A DNA stretch of 64,000 bases from Jonesiaceae bacterium BS-20 (GCA_039995105.1 CP146203.1:3224001-3288000), one strand, 5' to 3'. Positions 25,150 to 34,485 are shown, counted from the stretch's first letter. Made by a program: numbers and translations. The notes: generated by a model not told the origin, from the sequence alone.

Positions 25150-28100
25150 GTGCTGACCTTGCTTATAGCTCACGCTGTCGTCGCTTTGCTTGCTCCCGGT
25201 TTGGTGAGCTGGCTAGGCCGTAAAGCCTTTCTCGTCGTTGCCCTAGCACCTGCATCGGCCGTGGTTTACGCCCTAACGCAAACTGGCAAAGTGCTCGCCG
25301 GCGACTATCCCGTTGAGCGAATCCCGTGGATTCCTACGCTCGGGATTGAAATTTCTTTTCGGATGGACACCCTGTCCTGGCTCATGCTGCTTATTATCGG
25401 CGGCATTGGAGCGGGCGTGCTGGTGTACTGTTCCGCATACTTCTCCCCAAAGGCTCAAGGTCTGCGCCGTTTTTGTGCCATCCTGACCGCGTTTGCGGGC
25501 ACCATGGCGGGGCTGGTGTTAGCCGATGACATGATGCTGATGTTCATGTTCTGGGAACTCACCACGGTCTTCTCCTACCTGCTCATTGGCCACTACTTTG
25601 ACCGCAAACCCAGCCGCCGCGCGGCCATGCAGTCAATCGTGATTACCACCGCCGGTGGCTTGGCCATGCTGGTGGGAATCGTCATTTTGGGAGTTGCCGC
25701 CCCAACCGGTTTCAGTCTTTCTGGTCTCCTCGAAAACCCCGTTCACGGCCCCGCAGTGACCGCAGCCGTGGTTTGTTTGATTGCTGGTGCGGCTAGCAAG
25801 TCAGCGCTGATTCCAATGCACTTCTGGTTGCCCGGTGCGATGGCGGCACCCACACCGGTCAGCGCATACTTGCACGCCGCGGCGATGGTCAAGGCCGGCG
25901 TTTACCTGATTGCGCGGTTCGCGCCGGCGTATTCAGACCTGTCGATTTGGATCAACCTCATTGTCATTTTGGGTTGCGGGACCTTACTGCTCGGTGGGTA
26001 CCGGGCCCTGCGCCAGCACGACCTCAAACTGATTTTGGCGTATGGAACGGTCAGCCAGCTGGGTTTGATCATTCTCCTGGTTGGGCTGGGGACGCGCAGC
26101 GCCGCACTTGCAGGCTTGGCTATGATCGCGGGCCACGCGCTGTTCAAGGCCGCGCTGTTCTTAACTACCGGAGTTGTCGATGCCGCAACCGGTACCCGTG
26201 ATCTGCGCCGGCTTTCCGGGGTGGGCCGGGCTATGCCTGGCGTGGCGATAACCGGCATATTGGCAACCCTTTCCATGATTGGGTTCCCGCCGTTTGCCGG
26301 TTACGTTGCCAAGGAAGCAGCCCTTGAAGCGCTCCTGCACGATGGAGTTTCCGGCACTCCTACCTGGGTGCCTAACCTGGTACTGGTTGCCGTGGCGGTC
26401 GGCTCGGCGCTGACCGTTGCGTATGGTGCCCGGTTTGTGTGGGGAGCATTCGCTACAAAGCGCAATGCACCCACCATCCCCATTCCTGTGGTTCACCTAG
26501 ACGGTACGCCCGCGGAGACGCACAAGGTTTTGCCGCAAGACTTCAAACAGCAATCCAAACTACTTACGGTGCCCGGCTTTGTATTGGCCGTGTTGGGTCT
26601 GATTGTTGGGTTAGCCCCCGGTTTCCTCGAGCGCTTCATCGCTCCGCACGCGGCTCAATATCCCGCAGGCGAGCTAGGGCACCTGGCCCTGTGGGCCGGG
26701 TTTGGGCCAAGCTTCTGGATCACCGTTGGCGTCTTGGGCGTGGGTGCGCTGCTGTTCTGGCGCCGCAAAACGGTTGAGTTGATTCAGCTATGGCTGCCAA
26801 AATCGCTCGATGCCGAGCTTACGTACCGCAAGATGATGCGGTCCCTCGACTACTTCGCCGCGGATGTAACGGCCGTAACCCAGCGTGGTTCACTGCCGTA
26901 CTATCTGTCTGGAATTCTCATTGTGCTGCTGTTGGGCCCCGGGGCCCTGCTGTTCTTTGGCAACGAATTCCCAACGCAGTGGCGGCTGTGGGATAGTCCC
27001 GCGCAGATCTTGGCTGTTGCGGTCATTATCCCCGCCGTTATTATGGCGGCCAGAGCACGCAGGCGCCTGAAGGCGGTTCTGCTTGTGGGCTTCTCGGGCT
27101 ATTCCGTGGCCGCACTTTTCCTGCTACACGGTGCTCCCGACCTAGCTCTGACCCAGGTGCTCGTTGAGACGATCACCTTGGTTGTGCTGGTCTTGGTGCT
27201 GCGCCGTCTGCCACCGTATTTCTCCGACCGCCCCCTGCGTGCGGCGCGCTGGGCCCGCCTTGTGCTGGCTCTGGGTGTGGGGATCTTTGCCATGTACCTA
27301 GCGATGGTTCTGCCCGGAGCGCGTATCCACGAGCGAGTATCCGTGGACTTCCCGCATGAGGCTTACACCTTTGGTGGTGGCAAGAACATTGTCAACGTGA
27401 CCCTGGTGGATATTCGCGCTTGGGACACCATGGGCGAGATTTCTGTCTTGCTGGTGGCCGCAACGGGGATTGCATCCTTGATCTTCTTGAGTCGCCGCTC
27501 CGGTGAGATCCTGCGGGTCGCCAACGCACCCAAGGACAAAGCAGGTGCGGTGTGGTCAGCTAACACTGCCCAGGATGCTAGCACTGCGCTGCAGATCAAG
27601 AATGCCGCCCAAGCGTCTGCGCATATGAGCGATAAGCAGCTTCATGAGACCAAGCGCTACCGTAAGTGGCTCAGCGCGGGACTTACGCTGGCTCCCCAAC
27701 GGCGCTCCGTGATCTTCGAAGTCGTAGCACGATTGCTCTTCCACACGGTTGTTGTATTCGCCGTATTCCTGCTGTTTTCCGGGCACAACAAACCCGGTGG
27801 TGGATTTGCTGCTGGATTGGTTGTGGGTATTGCCCTGGCTATTCGGTATCTTGCCGGTGGACGCTACGAGCTGGGCGAGGCAGCCCCCGTTCACCCGGGT
27901 CTGCTGCTAGGAACCGGACTGTTCTTGTCAGCCGGGGTTGGCCTGGTGGGATTGTTGCTCGGTGGACAAGCCCTGCAAAGTGTTATTTGGGAGTTCACCC
28001 TGCCGCCGTTTGGCGAGGTCAAACTGGTTACCACGCTGTTCTTTGATATCGGGGTTTTCCTCGTAGTGGTTGGGTTGGCATTGGATATTTTGAGGTCACT

Positions 28101-28179
28101 CGGCGCTGAGATCGATAAACAGGGTGACACCGATGATCCAGAAATTGGAACGTACGCACGTAAGGAGAGCAACCTGTGA
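25150..28179 (+). CDS. mrpA: Mrp-type Na+/H+ antiporter subunit A (MrpA with fused MrpB region)
   Basis: The first gene of a six-gene Mrp operon encodes a 1009-residue protein with about 20 or more membrane helices. The N-terminal half is the NuoL-like proton-translocating module: MFMFWELTTVFSYLLIG contains the key Glu, and SKSALIPMHFWLPGAM and AMVKAGVYLIARF hold the conserved Lys and His. The C-terminal part (about 780-1009) contains the MrpB-like segment FLLFSGHNKPGGGFAAGL, so no separate mrpB is needed. With MrpC-G it exchanges Na+ or other cations for protons and supports pH and salt homeostasis. GTG is the start; AGGACGG lies upstream. Confidence 0.93.
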   Translation: MLTLLIAHAVVALLAPGLVSWLGRKAFLVVALAPASAVVYALTQTGKVLAGDYPVERIPWIPTLGIEISFRMDTLSWLMLLIIGGIGAGVLVYCSAYFSPKAQGLRRFCAILTAFAGTMAGLVLADDMMLMFMFWELTTVFSYLLIGHYFDRKPSRRAAMQSIVITTAGGLAMLVGIVILGVAAPTGFSLSGLLENPVHGPAVTAAVVCLIAGAASKSALIPMHFWLPGAMAAPTPVSAYLHAAAMVKAGVYLIARFAPAYSDLSIWINLIVILGCGTLLLGGYRALRQHDLKLILAYGTVSQLGLIILLVGLGTRSAALAGLAMIAGHALFKAALFLTTGVVDAATGTRDLRRLSGVGRAMPGVAITGILATLSMIGFPPFAGYVAKEAALEALLHDGVSGTPTWVPNLVLVAVAVGSALTVAYGARFVWGAFATKRNAPTIPIPVVHLDGTPAETHKVLPQDFKQQSKLLTVPGFVLAVLGLIVGLAPGFLERFIAPHAAQYPAGELGHLALWAGFGPSFWITVGVLGVGALLFWRRKTVELIQLWLPKSLDAELTYRKMMRSLDYFAADVTAVTQRGSLPYYLSGILIVLLLGPGALLFFGNEFPTQWRLWDSPAQILAVAVIIPAVIMAARARRRLKAVLLVGFSGYSVAALFLLHGAPDLALTQVLVETITLVVLVLVLRRLPPYFSDRPLRAARWARLVLALGVGIFAMYLAMVLPGARIHERVSVDFPHEAYTFGGGKNIVNVTLVDIRAWDTMGEISVLLVAATGIASLIFLSRRSGEILRVANAPKDKAGAVWSANTAQDASTALQIKNAAQASAHMSDKQLHETKRYRKWLSAGLTLAPQRRSVIFEVVARLLFHTVVVFAVFLLFSGHNKPGGGFAAGLVVGIALAIRYLAGGRYELGEAAPVHPGLLLGTGLFLSAGVGLVGLLLGGQALQSVIWEFTLPPFGEVKLVTTLFFDIGVFLVVVGLALDILRSLGAEIDKQGDTDDPEIGTYARKESNL

Positions 28180-28907
28180 TGCAGCAAGCCCTCTTAGGCA
28201 GTGCGCAGTGGGCCGCACAAAACTCTGAGCCAGACATGATCGACATGAGCCCCAGTTTGATTTTGGTGCTTGCCGTCGGCGCCTTTGTCACGGCAGGGGT
28301 TTACCTGCTACTGGAACGTTCCTTGACGCGAGTCCTGTTGGGTTTCATCCTGATCGGAAACGGCGTCAACATCATGTTCTTGATTGCCGGTGGCCGGGCC
28401 GGTGGGGCTCCAATCATCGGTTTGACCGATGAAGCTGACATGAGCGACCCGCTGCCTCAAGCGATGGTGCTCACGGCGATCGTTATCACGCTAGGCTTGA
28501 CCGCTTTTGTAGCGGCCATGGCTTACCGGTCCTGGCAGATTCACGGCCATGATGAGGTGCAAGATGACCTCGAGGACCGCCGTATTGCTCGGTTGGCTGC
28601 CAAGAACCTACCTACGGTAACGGATGCTGACGTGAGCGACATGGAATCCAACGTGGAAGATGATGCCTCCGAGGTTCGCGATGAGACCACGGATCGGTCG
28701 CAGCGCGATACCAGGTATCCACACGCCGCCCTCATGGGCGATGTTGTCCTTGAACACCCCCAAGCTGGTCAAGACTTTGATGAGCAAAACCCGGACAGCG
28801 ATGACGACGATGACTCGGAAGCTGATGAATTGGATGACGAGGCATTGAACCCCGAACACCCACGGTCACAGCGAAACACCAAGCGGGGGGAGGACCACGA
28901 TGAGTGA
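28176..28907 (+). CDS. mrpC: Mrp antiporter subunit C with an acidic C-terminal extension
   Basis: Residues about 27-125 are a NuoK-like three-helix subunit (LGFILIGNGVNIMFLIAGG, LPQAMVLTAIVITLGLTAFVAAMAY). Beyond it lies a soluble tail of about 115 residues that is very rich in Asp and Glu (DDDDDSEADELDDEALN). Typical MrpC proteins are about 110-170 residues, so the tail is a lineage extension with unknown purpose. The start overlaps mrpA by four bases and the stop overlaps mrpD by eight, so translation is coupled. Confidence 0.9.
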   Translation: MMQQALLGSAQWAAQNSEPDMIDMSPSLILVLAVGAFVTAGVYLLLERSLTRVLLGFILIGNGVNIMFLIAGGRAGGAPIIGLTDEADMSDPLPQAMVLTAIVITLGLTAFVAAMAYRSWQIHGHDEVQDDLEDRRIARLAAKNLPTVTDADVSDMESNVEDDASEVRDETTDRSQRDTRYPHAALMGDVVLEHPQAGQDFDEQNPDSDDDDDSEADELDDEALNPEHPRSQRNTKRGEDHDE

Positions 28908-30492
28908 CTTTACCTGGCTGGTGCCACTTCCGGTGATCATGCCGCTGTGTGGGGCAGGTCTGACCCTTGCGTTGTACCGCCACCCTAAGGCGCAGCAAGT
29001 CATCTCTGCGTTGACACTTGCGCTTATGGTTGCGGCCTCTGTACTCATGATGATCGTTGCGGACAGTGGGCCGATCGTGGTTAACGTGGGGGAGTGGGCA
29101 GCCCCCGTTGGGATCAACCTCGTAGGTGACCGCCTCTCTGCCCTCATGCTCGTGGTGTCCTCAACGGTCTTGCTCTGTGTTCTGTTGTATTCGCTGGGGC
29201 AAGGAATCATCGATGGCAACGAAAAGGCACCGGTCTCGATCTATCACCCCACGTATCTAGTGTTGGCGGCCGGAGTTTCTAACGCGTTCCTTGCCGGCGA
29301 CCTCTTTAATCTCTACGTTGGATTTGAAATTCTGTTGGCTGCCTCCTACGTGCTGCTGACACTCGGTGGCACGTTTGAGCGGATTAGAGCTGGCGCCATT
29401 TACGTGGTTGTGGCGCTGTTATCTTCGATCATCTTCCTCGTTGCAATCGCCATGACCTACGCGGCAACTGGAACGGTAAACCTCGCTCACCTAGGTCAGC
29501 GATTACCGGAAATTGACCCGCAGATGTCAATCGTCTTGCATGCGCTCTTGCTGCTGGCGTTCGGTATCAAGGCAGCAATCTTCCCGCTGTCGTCCTGGTT
29601 GCCGGACTCTTACCCCACGGCCCCGGCCCCTGTCACGGCAGTGTTTGCGGGACTGTTGACCAAGGTTGGCGTCTACGCGATCATCCGCACCCAGACCCTC
29701 TTGTTCCCTGATGACCGGCTGAACGGCGTGCTCATGGTGTTGGCATTAGCCACCATGGTGATCGGTATCTTGGGTGCGGTGACCCAAAACGACATCAAGC
29801 GACTCATGAGTTTCACCCTCGTGAGCCACATTGGATACATGATTTTTGGTATTGCTCTAGGTACCAAGATTGGACTGGGCGCAGCCATCTTCTACGTGGC
29901 GCACCATATTTTGGTCCAGACCACGCTGTTCTTGATAGTCGGTTTGATCGAACGCCGCGGTGGCACTACCTCGCTGGCGAAACTCGGTGGCCTAGCCAAA
30001 TATTCACCGGGGCTGGCAATCTTGTTCTTTGTCCCCGCCATGAACTTGGCCGGTATCCCACCGTTCTCCGGATTCTTGGGCAAAGTTGGACTCCTTGAGG
30101 CTGGTGTGGCCGTTGGTACTCCAATGGCCTACACCCTAGTCATTGGAAGCGTTGTCACCTCGTTGCTTACCCTGTACGCGCTGATCAAAGCCTGGAACAA
30201 GGCGTTCTGGCAGCCTGCGCCTAAGCCTTTACCGGATGTGAAACTGCCGGCGGCAATGGTTGTGCCAGCCGGTGTTCTCGTTGTGCTAACGCTGCTGATC
30301 ACCGTCTTTGCCGGTCCGCTTTACGGTTACACCAGCAGGTCTGCAGAGACGCTCATGGACCCCAGCAACTACATCAATGCGGTCATTGGAGTAGACGGTC
30401 GTGGTGAAGGAGAGTCCACGGAACTCGATGGGCCTGAGCCGGTGGATGAGACCGAGTTACACGATGATGAAGTAGGAGGGCCGGTCAATTGA
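28900..30492 (+). CDS. mrpD: Mrp antiporter subunit D
   Basis: This 530-residue NuoM/N-like proton-translocating subunit shows FNLYVGFEILLAASYVLLTL with the buried Glu, FGIKAAIFPLSSWLPDSYPT with the conserved Lys, and TKVGVYAIIRTQTLLF. About 13-14 helices are visible, then a hydrophilic acidic C-terminus (about 490-530) reminiscent of the tail on MrpC. It forms the second half-channel of the Mrp complex. The gene overlaps mrpC and mrpE. Confidence 0.93.
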   Translation: MSDFTWLVPLPVIMPLCGAGLTLALYRHPKAQQVISALTLALMVAASVLMMIVADSGPIVVNVGEWAAPVGINLVGDRLSALMLVVSSTVLLCVLLYSLGQGIIDGNEKAPVSIYHPTYLVLAAGVSNAFLAGDLFNLYVGFEILLAASYVLLTLGGTFERIRAGAIYVVVALLSSIIFLVAIAMTYAATGTVNLAHLGQRLPEIDPQMSIVLHALLLLAFGIKAAIFPLSSWLPDSYPTAPAPVTAVFAGLLTKVGVYAIIRTQTLLFPDDRLNGVLMVLALATMVIGILGAVTQNDIKRLMSFTLVSHIGYMIFGIALGTKIGLGAAIFYVAHHILVQTTLFLIVGLIERRGGTTSLAKLGGLAKYSPGLAILFFVPAMNLAGIPPFSGFLGKVGLLEAGVAVGTPMAYTLVIGSVVTSLLTLYALIKAWNKAFWQPAPKPLPDVKLPAAMVVPAGVLVVLTLLITVFAGPLYGYTSRSAETLMDPSNYINAVIGVDGRGEGESTELDGPEPVDETELHDDEVGGPVN

Positions 30493-31082
30493 GTGCTAAA
30501 CGCCGGTTCAGTTTCAAACCGTTTCCGTGGGGTACCTTTGTTTGGCTGACCCTCGTGTGGATCTTGCTGTGGGGCGAGTTCTCATGGGGCAACATTGCCG
30601 CAGGAATTCTAGTATCTGCCGTAGTTACGGTGGTATTCCCGCTGCCTCCAATCGATTACCAGGGGACCCTGCGACCGTGGAACATTATCAAGCTCTTTGC
30701 TAGGTTCTTGTTCGACCTCACCACAGCGTCCATACAGGTGGCGATCCAAGCGTTCATGTTCCATCGCACTCCGCATGGAGCGGTCGTGCGGGTTAAGTTG
30801 AAGAGTAATTCTGATCTATACCTGACTATTGTTTCAGAGCTTTCCTGTCTGGTCCCCGGCTCAATCGTGATTGAAGCCCACCGCCTTACGGGAACCCTGT
30901 ACCTGCACGTTCTTGACCTAGAACGCTACGGCGGAATCGAAAAGGTACGCACAGACGTATGGGATCTTGAAGCTCGGGTCATGCGTGCCTTTGCCTCGCA
31001 AGAAGAACTAGACCGTGCTGGGATACCGCGCAAGAGGATCAAGGCGGCGGTATCCGCTGAGTCACCGGAGGTGACATCGTGA
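30489..31082 (+). CDS. mrpE: Mrp antiporter subunit E
   Basis: The 197-residue subunit has two N-terminal helices (FVWLTLVWILLWGEFSWGN, then NIAAGILVSAVVTVVF) and a soluble domain with SNSDLYLTIVSELSCLVPGS and HRLTGTLYLHVLDLE, diagnostic of MrpE. The TTG start at 30489 overlaps the mrpD stop (TTGA), with GGAGG nine bases upstream. It is part of the Mrp membrane complex; its own role is structural. Confidence 0.9.
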   Translation: MSAKRRFSFKPFPWGTFVWLTLVWILLWGEFSWGNIAAGILVSAVVTVVFPLPPIDYQGTLRPWNIIKLFARFLFDLTTASIQVAIQAFMFHRTPHGAVVRVKLKSNSDLYLTIVSELSCLVPGSIVIEAHRLTGTLYLHVLDLERYGGIEKVRTDVWDLEARVMRAFASQEELDRAGIPRKRIKAAVSAESPEVTS

Positions 31083-31420
31083 TTGTCGTGGTCATTATTT
31101 GCAGTGTCATGCTGATTATTGCCGGAATTCTGGCCCTGATTCGGGCAGAGCGCGGCCCTACCATGCTCAACCGCACGATAGCGTTGGACGTATTTGCGAC
31201 CGTGCTCATTGGCGGAATTATTCTGGAAGCGGCGTATTCCAAGCGCCTCGACACTTTACCGATCCTGGTGGTGCTGTCCCTGGTTGGATTCGTTGGCTCG
31301 GTGACAATTGCACGATTCTCAGCGATTGAACCCAATGAACAAAAGCCTCAACCACCCCTTCAACCACCCGTGATACCGCCTAGCCGGGCACCACGTGATG
31401 ATACGCAGGAGGACATATGA
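31079..31420 (+). CDS. mrpF: Mrp antiporter subunit F
   Basis: The 113-residue subunit has three hydrophobic helices and the family segment IRAERGPTMLNRTIALDVF. The C-terminus is Pro-rich (PPLQPPVIPPSRAP) and longer than usual for MrpF. The GTG start overlaps the mrpE stop by four bases. Confidence 0.9.
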   Translation: MIVVVIICSVMLIIAGILALIRAERGPTMLNRTIALDVFATVLIGGIILEAAYSKRLDTLPILVVLSLVGFVGSVTIARFSAIEPNEQKPQPPLQPPVIPPSRAPRDDTQEDI

Positions 31421-31932
31421 GTTGGCCGCAGGTAGCTGATACCCTCGCCGCAGTCTTACTCCTCCTGGGGGCGTTCTTGACGCTCGCCGCCGGGGTGGGA
31501 ATCGTCCGGTTCCCGGACCTCTTGGCGCGCATGCACGCGGCCACAAAGCCGCAGGTTCTCGGACTTATCTTGATGCTGACTGCCGAGGGCTTGCGTGTAC
31601 GCAGCTGGTCGGTTGTAGGCGTCCTAGTGCTCATCATGGCGTTTCAATTGCTGACGGCACCGATCGCGGCGCACATTGTGGGCCGGGCAGGATTTAGGAC
31701 CGGGCAAATGAAAAACGGTCTTCTTGTAGTCGATGAGCTTTCCGAGGACCAAGAGGAAGCCAGCCGGCAGGTCGCGGCCGCAATCGAGAGTAATCCTGCG
31801 CTACCCGGAATCATGGCGGACAAGTTTATTGAGCGCACCGCGCAGATCCGTAACCAGCCGGGGATGGAAACCGTAGATTTCCCGATCGTACTTTCAGATG
31901 ACCCGCAGTCCCCGGATCAAGATAATGCCTAG
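31417..31932 (+). CDS. mrpG: Mrp antiporter subunit G
   Basis: The last gene of the Mrp operon encodes 171 residues. The first about 95 residues are the MrpG core (VGIVRFPDLLARMHAATKPQVLGLILM) with three helices. A hydrophilic C-terminal tail of about 75 residues follows, longer than in Bacillus homologues. ATG overlaps the mrpF stop by four bases and is preceded by AGGAGG. No terminator is evident in the 17 bases to the convergent hydrolase gene. Confidence 0.9.
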   Translation: MSWPQVADTLAAVLLLLGAFLTLAAGVGIVRFPDLLARMHAATKPQVLGLILMLTAEGLRVRSWSVVGVLVLIMAFQLLTAPIAAHIVGRAGFRTGQMKNGLLVVDELSEDQEEASRQVAAAIESNPALPGIMADKFIERTAQIRNQPGMETVDFPIVLSDDPQSPDQDNA

Positions 31933-31949
31933 CAGTCACAGATAAGCGG

Positions 31950-32927
31950 TTAGAATCGCCTATCTAACCAAGCGCCCATGGCAGCAAAGTATTGACTGCG
32001 GGCGGGCTCCGGGGACAGGGAGAGGTCATGGATGCCTCCAGGGATCTCCACCAAGGTAACGTCCGGTCCTAGCCCCGGCGCAGCCTTCTTCATGTGGGCG
32101 ACGTTCAGCACGCTGTCCGTTGACATGAGTTTGGGGTGGGGGTGCTTGGCATCTCCCGAGGCGCTCGAACACAGTACCAAAACGGGGCAATCAATTTGAA
32201 GCCCGCGGTTGAGTTTGCGGTGCCCGGCCCGAATTGTAGCTAACCAAGCTGCCCGCACAGGGAATCCCTCATGAGGTTTCAGAGCGAGGTCATAATCCCA
32301 CTCACCACCGGTGTCTTTGTGTAGGGCCTCTCCGTAGAATCTGCCCAGACTCCCAACTTGCATCCGTGGTGCAACACGGGCCAAACCGCGAATGAGGCAG
32401 GTGCCCACGGTGCGCATGTACCAGGGCTCATTGAGATCGAACCATGGTGAGTTGAGAATGACCCCATCGACACGGGGTGCTGCGCCCGCGATATTCGGGC
32501 TGCCAACAGATTTACCGTTGGCCCACAACGAAGCGATCAGTCCGCCCGTGGAGTGACCCAACATGATGACGGTTTCATGCGGTTCTTCAACACGAATAAA
32601 ATCAACAGCACTGTCGATCTCTTCGCGGTACAAGGCCAGATCGGTAATGTAATTCGGGGTCTGGCCGGGGTGTAATGCCCGCCCATACTTGCGCAGGTCG
32701 AGGGCATAAAAGTCATAGCCCAGGCCAATGAAGTATTGAGCCTGGTGTTCTTGAAAAAAGTAATCTACAAATCCGTGCAGGTAAAGCACCGCCCGGGAAT
32801 GCCGAGGCCCGGCGGAGCGCCGCACGAGTGCAGCGTCCACCGGGCCTTCGGAGTCATTTCCCAATGCAATTGAACGCACCGACCAGTCAGGGCCGAGTAC
32901 CGGGTCTTCAATCCAGTCGGTGGCCAT
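31950..32927 (-). CDS. Alpha/beta hydrolase (serine aminopeptidase S33 / monoacylglycerol lipase-like)
   Basis: The 325-residue hydrolase has the nucleophile elbow LGHSTGGLIASLW (Ser near residue 124). A strand-turn YLHGFVDYFFQ lies upstream (about 50-60), and the catalytic His is probably in IPGGIHDLSLSPE (about 295-305). No signal peptide is seen. It resembles cytosolic lysophospholipase or monoacylglycerol lipase-like enzymes, but substrates are unknown. Its ATG lies two bases after the LppM-like gene's stop, so the two may be cotranslated. Confidence 0.85.
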   Translation of the reverse strand: MATDWIEDPVLGPDWSVRSIALGNDSEGPVDAALVRRSAGPRHSRAVLYLHGFVDYFFQEHQAQYFIGLGYDFYALDLRKYGRALHPGQTPNYITDLALYREEIDSAVDFIRVEEPHETVIMLGHSTGGLIASLWANGKSVGSPNIAGAAPRVDGVILNSPWFDLNEPWYMRTVGTCLIRGLARVAPRMQVGSLGRFYGEALHKDTGGEWDYDLALKPHEGFPVRAAWLATIRAGHRKLNRGLQIDCPVLVLCSSASGDAKHPHPKLMSTDSVLNVAHMKKAAPGLGPDVTLVEIPGGIHDLSLSPEPARSQYFAAMGAWLDRRF

Positions 32928-32929
32928 TG

Positions 32930-34216
32930 TTACTGCTGTGGGTTCTGTGGGTTTTGTGGATCAACCGGAGGCTGCGGGAACTGCTGGGTCGGTGGGACCT
33001 GTTCCTGCGGGTTCCAAGAGCCCTGGTCTGCTGGCTGTTGGTAGCTCTGCTGTCCGTAACCTTGGTCAGCTGGTGGCTGGTAGCCACCTGGCTGTTGGTA
33101 GCCCTGCTGGGCGTTCGGGTCGTAGGCGCCTGGCTGCTGGTAACCACCCGGCTGTTGGTAGCTTTGCTGTCCATAACCTTGGTCAGCTGGTGGCTGGTAG
33201 CCACCTGGCTGTTGGTAGCCCTGCTGGGCGTTCGGGTCAAAGCCGCCCGGCTGCTGGTAACCGCCCGGCTGCTGGTAGCCCTGTTGGGTGTTCGGGTCAA
33301 AGCCGCCCGGCTGCTGGTAGCCACCAGGTTGCTGGTAGCCCTGCTGCTGGAAGTTGTTCTGCCCAAATGATCCGGGAGCACCGGGTGCGCCAACGAAAGC
33401 GTTGGCCTGATCCTGAGCTGCGGCCTTCTTCTTCTTGTTGGAAAGAATAATGATGGTTGCAACAATAATCAGTAGGAGTGCTCCACCAGAGATGCCAAGA
33501 ATGAGCGGCAGGTTAGAAGACTCGTCTTCATCAGCCGGCTTTTCTGCTGGCTTGTCGGTGGCTTCGCTGGTTGGCTCGGTCGTTGGTTCAGTCTCCGAGC
33601 CGCCTGGTTCCTCGGATGGTTCTTCAGAAGGGTCCGGAGCAGGCGCTACTGCCTGGCCCTGGATCGCGCTTCCGCGGGCTTCGAATACGAGGACCTCACC
33701 GGGAACCATCTTCCAAGACACGGTGTTACCGTCCAGGGTTCCGTTGTGTGAGGAGACTGGGCCGGGGAACGTGATCTTGAAGGCCATGTCCATGCTTCCC
33801 AACATGGCGTCTGCGGCCGGGTCGCCGGTTCCAGCGCCACCCAAAGATTCATCAGACATGTCCATCTCACCCGAGACAACGAACTCGTCGCCTACGCGCT
33901 CAATGTTCATCTCTTGACCGTTGGTCGCAGCGGTAATCGGCTCATTTGCGAAGGTGGACTTGGTCCCGGTGTACCCGTCTTGCTTGTACGGCTCAACGGT
34001 CGAACCGTCAGGGGCGGTATCTTCCAGTTCCATCATGGTCATGAGGTCTTCTGCGGTCATTCCCATGGATTCAGCGAACTCGTCGCTGAATGCCATGATC
34101 ATCACGCCATCTGCGGTGTTGTCCTCGTGCAGGACCATCTCAACGTGCATGCGCATGCAGCCCGTTAGCACAAAGGCTAGGACCGCAATGACTGCGACTT
34201 TTAGTGTCTTTTTCAT
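32930..34216 (-). CDS. LppM-like lipoprotein with a transmembrane helix and a YQQPGG-repeat tail
   Basis: The protein of 428 residues starts with a lipoprotein signal peptide (MKKTLKVAVIAVLAFVLTGC, lipobox LTGC, Cys20). An LppM-type extracytoplasmic domain follows (about 20-200: MRMHVEMVLHEDNTADGVMI). Next come a Pro/Glu/Ser-rich linker, one transmembrane helix (NLPLILGISGGALLLIIVAT) and a short lysine cluster. The last about 150 residues repeat YQQPGG, QGYQQPGGFDPN and YQPPADQGYG. Mycobacterial LppM sits at the envelope and affects phagosome handling; that role does not carry over automatically. I start at ATG 34216 because the signal peptide begins there. The upstream frame is open, but its residues lack a signal. 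Confidence 0.85.
   Translation of the reverse strand: MKKTLKVAVIAVLAFVLTGCMRMHVEMVLHEDNTADGVMIMAFSDEFAESMGMTAEDLMTMMELEDTAPDGSTVEPYKQDGYTGTKSTFANEPITAATNGQEMNIERVGDEFVVSGEMDMSDESLGGAGTGDPAADAMLGSMDMAFKITFPGPVSSHNGTLDGNTVSWKMVPGEVLVFEARGSAIQGQAVAPAPDPSEEPSEEPGGSETEPTTEPTSEATDKPAEKPADEDESSNLPLILGISGGALLLIIVATIIILSNKKKKAAAQDQANAFVGAPGAPGSFGQNNFQQQGYQQPGGYQQPGGFDPNTQQGYQQPGGYQQPGGFDPNAQQGYQQPGGYQPPADQGYGQQSYQQPGGYQQPGAYDPNAQQGYQQPGGYQPPADQGYGQQSYQQPADQGSWNPQEQVPPTQQFPQPPVDPQNPQNPQQ
33015..33350 (-). repeat. In-frame YQQPGG/QGYQPPAD repeat region of the LppM-like gene
   Basis: The C-terminal tail is encoded by imperfect direct repeats of units for YQQPGG, GFDPNAQQG and GYQPPADQGYGQQS. The DNA repeats could expand or contract by slippage. 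This is coding sequence, not a CRISPR array. Confidence 0.85.
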
Positions 34217-34406
34217 ATTGTTGCTTTCTAGTGTGAGAGCGGGCATGCAGTACTGCGCGGATCTGTAGCTGTCTTTCCGGGCTTTGGGGAGCCCGCTGAA
34301 CTGCACTATGGGGTAATCCTATGTTGAATCACCCGCTTAACGCATGGAATCGCAGTGTTTTTGGGGGAATGAGGTACCCATCGTTATGAATCACAACAGG
34401 CAAAGC

Positions 34407-34433
34407 AAAGTTGAGTGGAATAGACTCAACTTT
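34407..34433 (+). promoter_or_regulatory. HAIR element (HspR operator) upstream of clpB
   Basis: AAAGTTGAGT and ACTCAACTTT form a perfect 10-bp inverted repeat around a 7-base spacer, matching the HAIR layout CTTGAGT-N7-ACTCAAG. It ends 52 bases before the clpB ATG. HspR represses clpB through such sites in other actinobacteria. TTGAGT and TAGATG 18 bases apart (34411-34440) may be the promoter that it covers. Confidence 0.8.
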
Positions 34434-34485
34434 GTAGATGTTGTTACTTGCGAAGGCAAATTTGAGGGTTATCCAAGGAGGAACG

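Noticed and set aside
33015-33350. Array of short direct repeats resembling a CRISPR or minisatellite
   Set aside because: The repeats stay in frame in the LppM-like gene (YQQPGG units), vary in unit length and lack unique spacers. No cas genes are near.
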